From the NCBI GenBank assembly GCA_030998225.1, contig JAPYXD010000724.1:620001-684000 (forward strand): a stretch of DNA of 64,000 nucleotides. Direction: 5' to 3'. Positions 54,346-64,000 of this stretch are shown piece by piece. Origin of the DNA: Diplolepis rosae (taxonomy: Eukaryota > Arthropoda > Insecta > Hymenoptera > Diplolepididae). The first letter of the stretch is position 1; the number at the start of each line of letters is the position of its first letter. The notes under the pieces are model-generated. The model was not told the DNA's origin, made no database searches, and worked only from the letters and a program-made list of their open reading frames with translations. Made by a program: the position numbers and the translations under genes.

Positions 54346-55012
54346 ATTCATGTAAAAATATTAAATATTTTGAAAATTTTTTTTCAAGTATTTTACTTTA
54401 TAGTAATGATTTGTCGAATTTACTTCACACCGCATAAATCTCAAAGTGCAAATTCGCATGCGAATTCAAATACAATTTATGCTTTTTTGTAACATTTGAA
54501 GCCTTTCTTTACACAGACACTTCCATCGGAAATTAGAGGTTCATATGTTATTTAAGCTATTGTTAAAGTATAACTTAATTTTTATGATAAAAGGTTAACA
54601 TTTTTTCCTGATGCTAAAATAAAAGTGAACACAGTTTTGCTTCTAATAAGCCCAAGTTAAGAGCAAAATATTAATTTTGTAAAAATATACTACAAAAAAT
54701 CTGCCCGCTTCGTGGGCACATTCTCATCGCGCGCTTCGCTTGCAAGTTTGAGCGCGCCTGGGGCGCGCGATTCGATCGTCGCACTCGGTCTTGTATTCTT
54801 CGGACCCTAAAGCCAACTAAGACCATCAACAATATTTGAATATTAATACTAAGGGTCGATATAAGTCCTGTTTCATTATTATTTAAATTTATTACTTGTA
54901 ATTTGATACTTAAGTTCAAGTCAATTGTATAATATTATCGATGTGAATTACATTTTCTCAAAGTTACTAAATTTGTTTTTGATTTCAAATGAAAAAACAA
55001 ATTCAATTTACT
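54346..55012. other. AT-rich spacer with a GC island
   Basis: 54700-54790 is GC-rich with repeated GCGCGC (CATCGCGCGCTTCGCTTGC, GGGGCGCGCGATTCG). No gene recognised. Confidence 0.35.
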
Positions 55013-56269
55013 CAGGGTTGCCACAAGTTTCAGTATCCTAATTTCCCTGACTTTTCCCTGACTTTTCCCTGACTTTTCCCTGACCAAAATCTATTGTAAG
55101 AGGACTCATCTCGGTGGAACTATATTCCTATAATAGAATATTTGCGTGTTTTTCCCTGTTATTTTTCAACAGAGAGGATGTTAAATAAGAGAAGGTAAGA
55201 TAGAAACAACGTATTTTTATTTATTCATTTTTTGTCAAAACTTAAAAGGAAACGAACTGGTATGCCATAACTTGCATGTTGCTATCGAACGTTAAATATA
55301 AAAAATGGCATCATAGGGAATTTATAAATTTTTGGTTATATCAATCACAGCGGGGTCAACTTAAAGAGATCAATCTTACATATTAGTAGTTTCATTGTTT
55401 AAACAATTTTCGCATGTTTGACCCCTCAGTGAAAAAATGTGAAAAAATATTTAATATCTTCCGATTTAATTGAGTCTCTACTTTCATTAAATATGCGCTA
55501 GTTGCATTGTGACATAGCGCATATGATACTTCTTTTTCCACATTTTTTCACTGAGGGGGCAAACATGCGAAAATTTTTTAAACAATTAAACTAATAATAT
55601 CTGTATTTAATTAACAAAATAAAAATTATATAAATATTTATCTGAAACCTAACGTAATAAGCTAAAAAATGAAACAAACCTAAAATCGATTTAATTATTT
55701 CAACCGGAGATAATGAATTTTAAGCACAAGAGACTTTAGCATTTTGTCCAATTTTATCAAAAGTTTAAATTAATATATCTCTCAAAAAAAAATTTTCTTT
55801 CGAAAATCCTGATATATGTGTCGATTAAATTAATAAAAAGATGCCACAGAATAAAATTTAAGACTTAAAAATGTGAACAATCTTTTTTTTTTGAAATCCG
55901 TACGATTTGCAAAGGAATGTCCCATATAAGTTACAATAAAAGTTTATGTAATATTATTTTTTTTTTTAAAGTTATCATTTCATAATTAGTTTATACATGC
56001 TTGTTCTGCAATATCAATTTGACAGAATAGAATAATAAAGATTCGTTGTTCTTATTTCCAAATTACTTTACAGATATTTATTCTTTTTATAGCTACTTTT
56101 CTTTTGAAAAAAAGTATTCCAGAACGTCATCCTTCAAAAATTTTCGCCAATAACAGAGTAAATAACGAATTACCAGTTTTGCTGCCGATTTACCGAATTA
56201 CGGTAAGAAATTACCAGTGACCAAAAAATGTCGGTATCGGCACATCACTAGTCCAGAAGCAAAGGCCGA

Positions 56270-56405
56270 ACCATGTTTGCCTAGCAAGAGGAGCACTTAC
56301 TGTCACTTAGCCGTAAGCATGTGAAACCACGCGAGTATACACAGAACGTGGACGTTTTCGGCCTCCACCACTGACCCGTGTGGATCTGCACACAATCAAA
56401 CTTCG
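56270..56405. repeat. Repeat holding the unoccupied site of the long-inverted-repeat element
   Basis: Its reverse complement reads GTCAGTGGTGGAGGCCG directly joined to AAAACGTCCACGTTCTG, matching the left flank (31573-31594) and right flank (33843-33860) of the 2.25-kb foldback element. Confidence 0.7.
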
Positions 56406-56679
56406 TTCAAACGTAGCGCGAAGCAGACGGCATATTTAAAATTACTAAATAGATAATTTAAGAAATTACCCTCCTTTTTTAGATATTTTAAAAAACCTTC
56501 ACCTAAAATCAATATCTAAAAGATTTTTTTCGAATTTTAGGATGATTTAAACACTTGAGAAAAAAAATGTTCAGTAAAATGTGTAGTTCAATAAATGTTA
56601 AAAGCTTCAAAACAAAATATAGATTTATATATTTTTTAGTATTGTAAATAAACTTTTTCAAATAAAAAATTATGCCTAA

Positions 56680-56983
56680 GGTAGCGTTTACATAATACGT
56701 CACACAGTTTATGGGACGGGGGGGTCTGCAAATTGTGACGTGGTGTGACATGTCGGGAGGGGGGTCTGCCCTATGCGTTACGTCACACATTAAATGTGTA
56801 CCCACGAAATTTTTTACTGGATTTTGCACGCGTTAACGAAAATTTTTTTATAAAATTAAGAGGTGTGACGTGACATCGAGGGGGGGGGGCTGAGGTTTGC
56901 GACCGGGTGTGACATGGGGGGACGGGGGGGGGGGCGGTAAAAAATAGCTAAAAAAACGCGTGACGTATTATGTGAACGGCCCC
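56680..56983. mobile_element. PIF/Harbinger-like MITE
   Basis: Inverted ends share ACATAATACGTCAC (left GGTAGCGTTT before it, right inverse GGGGCCGTTC), flanked by TAA on each side (56677, 56984). A 3-bp TWA duplication fits PIF/Harbinger. Interior has G-runs (56718, 56880, 56925). No coding capacity. Confidence 0.65.
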
Positions 56984-57124
56984 TAAAATACTTTACATTA
57001 AAACGTTATAAATATAAAAAACATAAATTGTATTTAAATTTACACACAAAATTAGACAATAAGATTTTTTTGATAGAAAGCAACATGAAAAAACATTAAA
57101 TTCCAATAAAATATTTTTTAAAGT

Positions 57125-58890
57125 TTTTGAAATATGTAACATTTTTTATGAAATGTCGTTTTCGAATCCCAAGTGCGAATAAAAGGTTTCATTGTTTGAA
57201 AAGAAATCATGCCTAAATTTGGATACGAAATTACTTCATAAGATTTCTGTGCTGTGAAGGAAAGTTGAAGAATATTTCGTTCAAATAAAGTGCTTCGAAA
57301 CAAATTTTATAATATATATTCTATTATATTTTGTCAATATATTAGTGTAAATAAAGGGTTAAAATATTTGATAAATATATACATATACACTATATTTAAA
57401 TATGCATACAAAATAAAACTGAAATTTCTTTGGTATGAAGCAAAATTATTAATTATTTAACGCACTTTTTTGAATGATAGTTTTATCTATAAACATTACG
57501 GAAATCCCTGTTAAAATTAACATTGTGAAGAAAATTTCTTATTTTATTAGTTTAACAGGCATTCCTTAGCGAATTTATAAGTTGAACACGCAGAAAAAAA
57601 TTCTAGTAAAATTTACAGAAAGTTCAGTACTTATTTTTACAAATTGAATTTTGAGTATATATATTACCAGAAATCTGGTCCAATTAACAGTTTTTTTGTA
57701 CAGTCCACTTAACTTCCAGTGAAATCTACCAAACTTAATTTTTTCGTATCTGATAGATTTCACTCGATACTAAGGGAAACGTACAGAAAATATGTATACA
57801 TGCACATGCATCAACTTTTGTTTTCAAAATTTTGGAAATGGTAAAGAAGATAGAAACGGACATAGATAGATTACTTTTGGTTTTGACAATGAAACGAAAT
57901 TTTCTGATACATATTTTTTTTTTAATTCAACTTTTTTTAATTTCGAAACCGCAGTAGTCTATCTGCGTCCGTTTTTATCGTCTTTATCATTTCGCAAATT
58001 TTGAGCAAAAAATACCTAGCTCTTAAATACTTCAATACATTTCCTAAAAAGCTTATTTTTTCCCTTTCTATAGAGTTTTTGAATTTTCAAATTAAGAGTC
58101 TCTGCATATACAACAAAAACACAATGTTTATTTTAAACTTGAACCTCATATTTATTGTAAAACACAATTTTGTGCATAATTTTTAAATTACAATATTAGA
58201 TTTAAAAGCTACATAAAGTTTAAATCGATATATTTTTTTTTAATTATTAACATTTATTGACTTTCAAATGTTAATGCAAAATCATATTTCAAGTGTCTAA
58301 GTCATTCTAAAAATTTAACAATATTTTTCAGGTATTTCTTTTGGGCAAATATTTTTCAAAATATATGAAATCAAATAATTTAAGTTATTATTAAATAATT
58401 TAAATTTAAATTAAATATTCCATAAATAATGAATTGGCGTGCCTTTTGCGCTTTTTTCGCGCGGAGTCAGGAAAAACATACATAATTTTACCGATTCAAC
58501 AATTTTAAATAGTTATAGCACAAAATTTTTGCAAATTTAGTAGATATTTTAATACAATTTACCGCTTTTTGGAAAGTATAATACATTTGCTGATAATCAT
58601 TACCAAAATGCAAGTAAAATTAATAAAATAAGCAATTTTCTTCAAAATATTGATTTTAACAGGCATTTCCTTAATATTTATCGACAAAACTATTATTTAA
58701 ACAAAATTTGTTTCAAAGCATTTTATTCAAACGAAACAGTCTTCAACTTTACTTTATAGTAGAGAAATCTCATGATGTAATTTCGTATCCAAATTCAGGC
58801 ATGATTTCTTTTTAAACAATGATACTTTTTATTCGCACTTGGGATTCGAAAAGGACATTTCATAAAAAATGTTACATATTTCAGTCAGTA
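57125..58890. repeat. Inverted repeat pair inside the CAGGG element
   Basis: 57125-57260 (GAAATATGTAACATTTTTTA, GAATCCCAAGTGCGAATAAA) is the inverse of 58760-58885. About 1.5 kb of AT-rich sequence between them holds no recognised gene. Confidence 0.6.
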
Positions 58891-59108
58891 GTGGGGGCCG
58901 AAAAGTTCCACGATCTGAGAACACTTTTGCTAGCCTGTGTCTGCTGCGGCGAGTTAACCGAGCAAGAAGGAAGAAGAGTTGGAAGAACTGACCGCGGCAC
59001 AGTGAAACGCAGTAACGCACGATCTGGCCACAGCGATTCCCTGACTAAACCTTAAATTCCCTGACTTTTCCCTGACTTCCCTGACTTCCCTGACTTGTGG
59101 CAACCCTG

Positions 59109-60086
59109 TTACTTAAAGCTCCAAAGAACACATTCTTATCATGACACTTGCGCTTCGCGCTCGATTTTCTGTATACATTTCTGTAACTTTCTAATAAATT
59201 ACATGATTAAAATAATTTATTTTCTTTCAAATCTCTCAAAAAGAAAAAACAATTGTAGACTTTATTTAAGGAAACGATTTTGAAGGACAACTCTTATTTC
59301 GTATCTCACATATTTTGGTGAAAAAAATCGAATTTTTTTAATATTAAAAATCAAAACATAAAATATACATCCTGTCCCGAAATGTCTTGATGGGAATTTA
59401 TAGACCTCATTTAGGCAAACAATTTTCCATTTAAACGTTTTTTTTTGTATCTCACATATTTTGTCTAAAAAATGTAATTCTTGAATTCTAATCGTATTTT
59501 TTGGAATTGAAACGAAAATATATGTTTTTTCAGAAACTGTGTGAGACAAAATTTGTAGATCTTTTTGAAACGAACAACTTTGTATTCTTACGTTTTTTTT
59601 CTCATTTCGAATATTATTGTTAAAAATTGAATTTTGGATTTTCAATAGTTTTTTTTTTGAATTAAAAAGAAAAATATGCATCTTATGAAAAAATGTTACA
59701 ATTCAAATTTGAAGGAATTTATGTAGAAAATAATATTGTATCATAACGTTTTTTCGTATCTCGTATAATTTAACTGGAAAATGAAATTTTGATATTGACT
59801 TTTTTCGAATTTGAATATGCTGTAACATTTCTAATTTTGATTTAATCAAAAAATGTTATCAGGATAATTTGTAGAGATTTATGAGCACTATCAAAAACCA
59901 GTATTGGAATTTTTGATTTTTTCAAAAAGTTATTTTCAAAAACACAAAAGTAGTGCTCAATCCCTCAATTTTGATTGGATGTGGCTGGTTAACGAACTTG
60001 TCCTTACTTTTTCAGCTCCGATAAAGTGTGCCAAAGCTCAATTCAATCTGATAATTCTGTCGAGAGTTATGCCGCACACGACCTAC
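59109..60086. repeat. AT-rich diverged tandem repeats
   Basis: Blocks with TCGTATCTCACATATTTTG or variants recur near 59298, 59447, 59590 and 59754, period about 150 bp. The last is followed by a non-repetitive stretch and the GACA microsatellite. Confidence 0.5.
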
Positions 60087-60117
60087 AGACAGACAGACAG
60101 ACGGACAGACAGACAGA
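60087..60117. repeat. CAGA/GACA microsatellite
   Basis: ACAGACAGACAGACGGACAG run, followed by AAACTTTCGTAAAAACCC. 60290-60385 beyond it is an inverted copy of 29560-29690. Confidence 0.7.
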
Positions 60118-60486
60118 AACTTTCGTAAAAACCCTTTTTTCTGACTCAGGGGGTCTCAAAACGTAAAGATTTGATGAAAATTTCGAAAGTCATTTTTCAC
60201 ATAAAACCAATACCTTCCCATCCATGATGAGAATGTATAAAAAACAAACAAAAATTCTGGCCTGTTGTTTACAAATTTCTAAGTTTTTCGTTCATTTTAT
60301 CCGGTTTTCTATATACAGTGAATTCTACATATTTTTTCCAATTCGTGTTGTTGCTTACTGGACTTCTTCATTTTGAATTGCAAGCAATGAGATAAGTTTT
60401 TGAGTTTCATTATTATCCTTATTTTAACTATCTTCTACATTTTTATCTTTTACGAAAATTTTGAATTAATCTTTTAATTTATGGCA

Positions 60487-60517
60487 CTGAAGAGGGCCCC
60501 CGCATATGTAGCCGAAA
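60487..60517 (+). ncRNA. Hammerhead-like core motif (CTGAAGA type)
   Basis: CTGAAGA, GGGCCCCCGCATATGTAGCC, GAAA. Same family as 31352, in the opposite orientation, with shared flanks AATTTATGGCA and GTTTGCCTTC. Confidence 0.4.
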
Positions 60518-60559
60518 CGTTTGCCTTCTCTCTTTTTTTGCGTTTTTTATCGTAAGCCA

Positions 60560-61165
60560 ATAAAAAATTTACAACGGGCGCGGTACTGCGCCCGTACTGG
60601 CAAGTACGGGCGCAGTGCTGGCAGACAGTACTGGTTCCCGTACTGGCATATGTCGGGGATGATAACGATGTTCTGCACTTGTCTGCCAGTGCTGGTCCCG
60701 TACTGGTTGTCGGTGCTGGCATTTGGTACTGGTGCAGTACTGGCATATGTCGGGCATGATAACGAATTTTAGCACTGGCAGACCACTGCTGGTCCCGTAC
60801 TGGTTTTCGGTGCTGGCATTTGGTACTGGTGCAGTACTGGCATATGTCGGGCATGATAACGAATTTTAGCACTGGCAGACCAGTGCTGGTCCCGTACTGG
60901 TTTTCGGTGCTGGCATTTAGTAATGTCGCAGTACTTGTATATCCGGGGGTGATAACGAATTTTAGCACTGGCAGACCAGTGCTGGTCCCGTACTGGTTTT
61001 CGGTGCTGGCATTTAGTAATGTCGCAGTACTTGTATATCCGGGGGTGATAACAATGTTCTGCAGTAGCAAAACAGTGCTTGTCTCGTACAGGTTGTTGGT
61101 GCTGGCATTTAGTACTGGTGGGCGGTATTGGTATATGTGGGGGACTGTAAATTTTCTGCATTGAT
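60560..61165. repeat. 97-bp minisatellite, about six units
   Basis: CATATGTCGGG or its variants start at 60647, 60744, 60841, 60938, 61034 and 61132 (periods 97, 97, 97, 96, 98). Each unit has the dyad AGCACTGGCAGACCAGTGCT and CCGTACTGG...GTACTGG motifs. The long frames on both strands here are a product of the repetition. Units 2-3 and 4-5 are most alike, suggesting pairwise expansion. Confidence 0.8.
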
Positions 61166-61721
61166 GGTTTACGTTTAGAATCCTGTTGAATATAGTAGAA
61201 TATACTTGGAATTGGAATGAATAATTCAATTCTATAAAATTCACTTAAATTCAATACACCAAAACAATTCATGTTAGTGATAAGAATTTTAGTTGAAATA
61301 GTCGAAGTTTTTTACATGTATTTAAATGAAGCGGATTTCAGAAATTTCAAGTGAATTCCATAAAATTCAATTATTCATTTCGTATCCAAGTCGAAGTATA
61401 TATTCATTTCAATGAAATAGGTCAAATTCATCATATTTTTCTTTAAAATACTTCATATAAATTAAGGTCTGTTGAATTGTAAAGAATATTCAGTAATTTA
61501 AGTAAATTACAGTGAAATCATACACTAAACTGTGAAATTTGCAACTTTGCGGAATGATATGGATTCTTTGCATTGGAAGGCACAGAAAATAATTATAATT
61601 TAAAAAATTGTAATTAAATGATTTTAAAAAGTGAATATATTTTCATAACTTTATTTATAAAAATTATTTAAAAACTAATGCTAAAGTAAAGTAATATTCA
61701 AGTACATCAGAGTTCATTTAC
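61166..61721. other. AT-rich spacer with short inverted repeat
   Basis: 61205-61250 (TGAATAATTCAATTCTATAA) is inverted at 61345-61390 (TTCCATAAAATTCAATTATT). This is the 3' flank of the gene that follows. Confidence 0.5.
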
Positions 61722-63951
61722 TTATTCTTCAGGTTCCAGTACTCTCAATAGATTTTTGGATACTCGTGCTCTCTTTCCACCTTCTCGGTCCCTTGCTCCC
61801 GAAAACCAGCGGCTAAATTGAGTGTTTATTTCGTTACATTTAAGGTTCGTGCATTTAGTAGCCACAACTTCTGAAATAAAAATAAAAGTGTGTATATTAT
61901 ATGTATACATTAGTCCTGGAAAAGTTATACAATAAATTATTTGTATGAACGATAATAATGATAAAAGTAAGATTAGTTTACCTCGTAAGTATTTATATGT
62001 TTGCGTTTTAGAAATATCTAGTTTTTTAACTCCGTTTGTTTCTCTTCCGTATGCTGTGTACAGCATTTGGACATTTTCTGTTATGATTGCAGGAATAACG
62101 GCAGTTAAATTGTCGGCTAATTTTACTGTGCTTTTTATATTAAGCACCATAAAGCATTTCTGAAAAAAGGCGGAATAGTGAATAACTGAATACAATTAAA
62201 ATTAAATGAAAATAATTATACAGATTGTGAAGCAATTCTGACAAGTTTTTTCACTAATTCTACATCTTTCGTCAACTCATCTTCAAACTTTAGGAAGCTT
62301 TGTAAAACAGTTTTCGGTAAATTTTCGATACTGCATTCTTGTAATATATCCCCGATTTGTGCAGAGTTACTGCTCGCCGCTACAACTGCTCTAGTTTTCT
62401 GTCCTTCTTCGCGAATACGATATTCTATGCTTCATCTCATGGACTCCAGAAAACTTTTTGTTACTTGAACTTCATTAGCACTGTGTCCGCATGTTGGACA
62501 AGGTTTATTTTGTTTAATTTGAGGCGTTTCGACTGGAATAGAAAATTAACAAAAACTACAAACTTTTGTGAATAACAATATTTTAAAAATTAGGAATTTT
62601 GAAGGTCCAAAAATGTAGAGAACGAAAAACATAAATTCAGAAAAGTTACCATTGTTACATTAATCTACGATATACAAACGTTACCTCTTTTTTTTTCTTT
62701 TCACTAGCCGACTTTACGATCACAGTTTCCAGGAACGTTGGTTTCTTTACAAACTTGGGCTTTGCAGCTTTCTTTGATAAAATGCAACTTTTTGACAATC
62801 CTGTTTCCTCCTCCGACGATAAGGAAATAGAATCTGCTCGTTGAAGACTGTTATTTGATAACTGCCTTTTTTGTCTTTTAAACAGCTGGGATGATGAACA
62901 GGATGGTTCACGGTCTTTATCAATCCTTCTAATGCCATCTAAAATCATAATTTATGAAAAGATTACATTAAATTAATTGTAAAAATCAAATTAAAAGACC
63001 AGGAGTTTAGTTTTTGCAGATGAATAGTCAAGTTTAATCTAATGCACACTTTAAACATGATGTTGAGTGACCGTACTGCTTTTGTCAAACTTTATAACAT
63101 TTTTTACATTTTACAAACCTTTGTTTCGACTGATGGCAACCTTTGTTGACGGCGATGATGATGATACTTTTTCATCATCGATGTATTCTTCTTCTTCACT
63201 ATAAATTTCGGACTCTAAACTTTCATCGTCACCTATTTTGGACATAATTGAGTAATATTTATAAGGATACTGATTTGAAAACATGTATTAAATTTACGCT
63301 TCTTTGAAGAAAATTACCATCTCTATTTTTGTCATCTACAGTTATATAATTCAACTGAAGATGATTAAGAGAAGGAACGCTTTGCAAAGATTTTTCTAGT
63401 TCATTTCCATGTAGTTGTAGAGGGTCCTGCTCCTCTTCTGAACTATCGTTCTCAACAATATTGCTTGATTGAATTACAGCATCAGAAAATGCCCTGTTCA
63501 TTCGCCGTAAACCCTGTTCATAGTTTCCTAAAACATAATAAATGAAACTGAATGTGATAACAATTTTAACCGGAAAATTAGCGATAAATTATACGTGTCA
63601 TTTTAATGCGTTTATAATATTTCATATACCTACAATCCATTAATTTTTTATATTCTAATAAAGTATTTATTAATACAGAATATCATTATTCATTAGACTG
63701 TTAAATTATAAACTTACGAGCTTCTTTTACCGCACTAATTTCGAAAGCTTTCCAAGCGCTCCAGGTTCTGAAGACGTTTTGCTTAACTTTTCCATTCTTT
63801 TGTAGTCCTTCTTGTCAGGATATTTGCAATATAATTTTCCATTATCTGTATAGATCCACGTTATAGGTACCAGATCGATGCTTTCTTTGCCATTTGCAGC
63901 TTTCTTGTTAAATTTAATTACCACGTGAGTGCTATCTTTTTCGAAGTCCAT
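61722..63951 (-). CDS. Seven-exon DUF4806-like insect gene, with frame disruptions
   Basis: Exons by GT/AG borders: 63951-63718, 63527-63318, 63232-63119, 62938-62685 (or to 62669), 62532-62222, 62159-61982, 61870-61722. Exon 1 (ATG 63951; HVVIKFNKK, VPITWIYTDNGKLYCKYPDK) and the AFEISAVKEAR-NYEQGLRRM join resemble the N-termini of insect DUF4806-type proteins; exons 2-4 are acidic/basic linker; exon 5 (ENLPKTVLQSFLKFEDEL) to exon 7 (INTQFSRWFSGARDREGG) resembles their C-terminal domain. Exon 1 needs a frameshift between about 63790 and 63763 to reach TWSAWKAFEIS. Exon 5 has TGA at 62432-62434, possibly from CGA. Function of the family is unknown to me; the other junctions keep phase except exon 4/5, which depends on donor choice. 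Confidence 0.7.
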
Positions 63952-64000
63952 GTTCACTGCTCGCTACAACATACAATAATAGCACGAATATGTCGATAAA
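63952..64000 (-). promoter_or_regulatory. 5' flank of the DUF4806-like gene
   Basis: Only 49 bases remain in the window. No TATA box or initiator can be assigned. A GTG AAC precedes the ATG in frame, with a TGA or TAG-free short extension only; ATG at 63951 is the first methionine. Confidence 0.3.

Larger units (their letters stand above)
55013..59108. mobile_element. 4.1-kb element with CAGGGTTGCC ends
   Basis: Inverted ends CAGGGTTGCCACAAGT (55013) and ACTTGTGGCAACCCTG (to 59108), with TTACT on both outer sides (55008-55012, 59109-59113). Next to each end lies a short array of TTTTCCCTGAC-type units (55046-55085, 59057-59096). Interior is AT-rich with no transposase recognised, and hosts other repeats, including a Harbinger-like MITE at 56680. 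A hAT-like identity is suggested by the ends but a 5-bp duplication would be unusual. Confidence 0.6.

Noticed and set aside
59262..59681. 139-codon minus-strand frame
   Set aside because: Composed of the AT-rich ~150-bp tandem units; lysine/phenylalanine-rich low complexity.
60474..61244. Long open frames on both strands (up to 256 codons) rich in PVRDQHWSASAK-like repeats
   Set aside because: They coincide exactly with the 97-bp minisatellite and exist on both strands; a DNA repeat explains them better than a gene.

Overview
This is AT-rich nuclear DNA from an arthropod, most likely an insect. The evidence is a Copia element with the half-tRNA primer site known from Drosophila copia, an R1-clade-like LINE, several mariners, Penelope-like (PLE) fragments, a hAT relic, many MITEs, and one seven-exon gene of a type expanded in insects. 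No rRNA gene, CRISPR array or bacterial operon is present. Species cannot be named from the sequence.

Layout. 1-2.55 kb: decayed Copia element on the minus strand running off the left edge. 2.55-5.5 kb: tRNA-derived SINE, a TTATGTGCC-TIR MITE, a DUF4817-type transposase relic and an internally deleted mariner. 5.8-12.1 kb: the GC-rich part, with a 241-bp MITE in a perfect 8-bp target duplication, then a long R1-like LINE (gag-like ORF1, endonuclease/RT ORF2, structured 3'UTR, poly-A) killed by stops and frameshifts. 12.6-19.5 kb: fragment of another LINE, a mariner, a PLE reverse transcriptase cut by a MITE, and a PLE GIY-YIG domain interrupted by a SINE. 20-28 kb: a foldback repeat family serving as landing pad for a full-length mariner (TA duplication) and a 707-bp TTAA element, several MITEs, and a hAT transposase relic with two zinc fingers. 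29-34 kb: satellite-like repeats, a hammerhead-ribozyme-like motif and a 2.25-kb element that is mostly one long inverted repeat. 36.8-49 kb: a 1.1-kb segmental duplication, two ~1.9-kb elements with CCCGTG ends (one with its empty site elsewhere in the window), and a 699-bp hAT MITE with a perfect 8-bp duplication. 49-61 kb: AT-rich DNA with an inverted pair of hammerhead-like motifs, a possible solo LTR, a transposase C-terminal relic, a 4.1-kb CAGGG-ended element and a 97-bp minisatellite.

The only cellular gene recognised is at 61.7-63.95 kb on the minus strand: seven exons with GT/AG borders, resembling insect DUF4806-type proteins. It carries a frameshift in exon 1 and an in-frame TGA in exon 5, so it is either a pseudogene or affected by assembly errors.

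Most other open frames are pieces of mobile elements or chance frames. The main value of the window is the layering: four insertions can be compared with unoccupied paralogous sites inside the same 64 kb, so target duplications and relative order can be read directly. All family names are from pattern recognition, without database searches.
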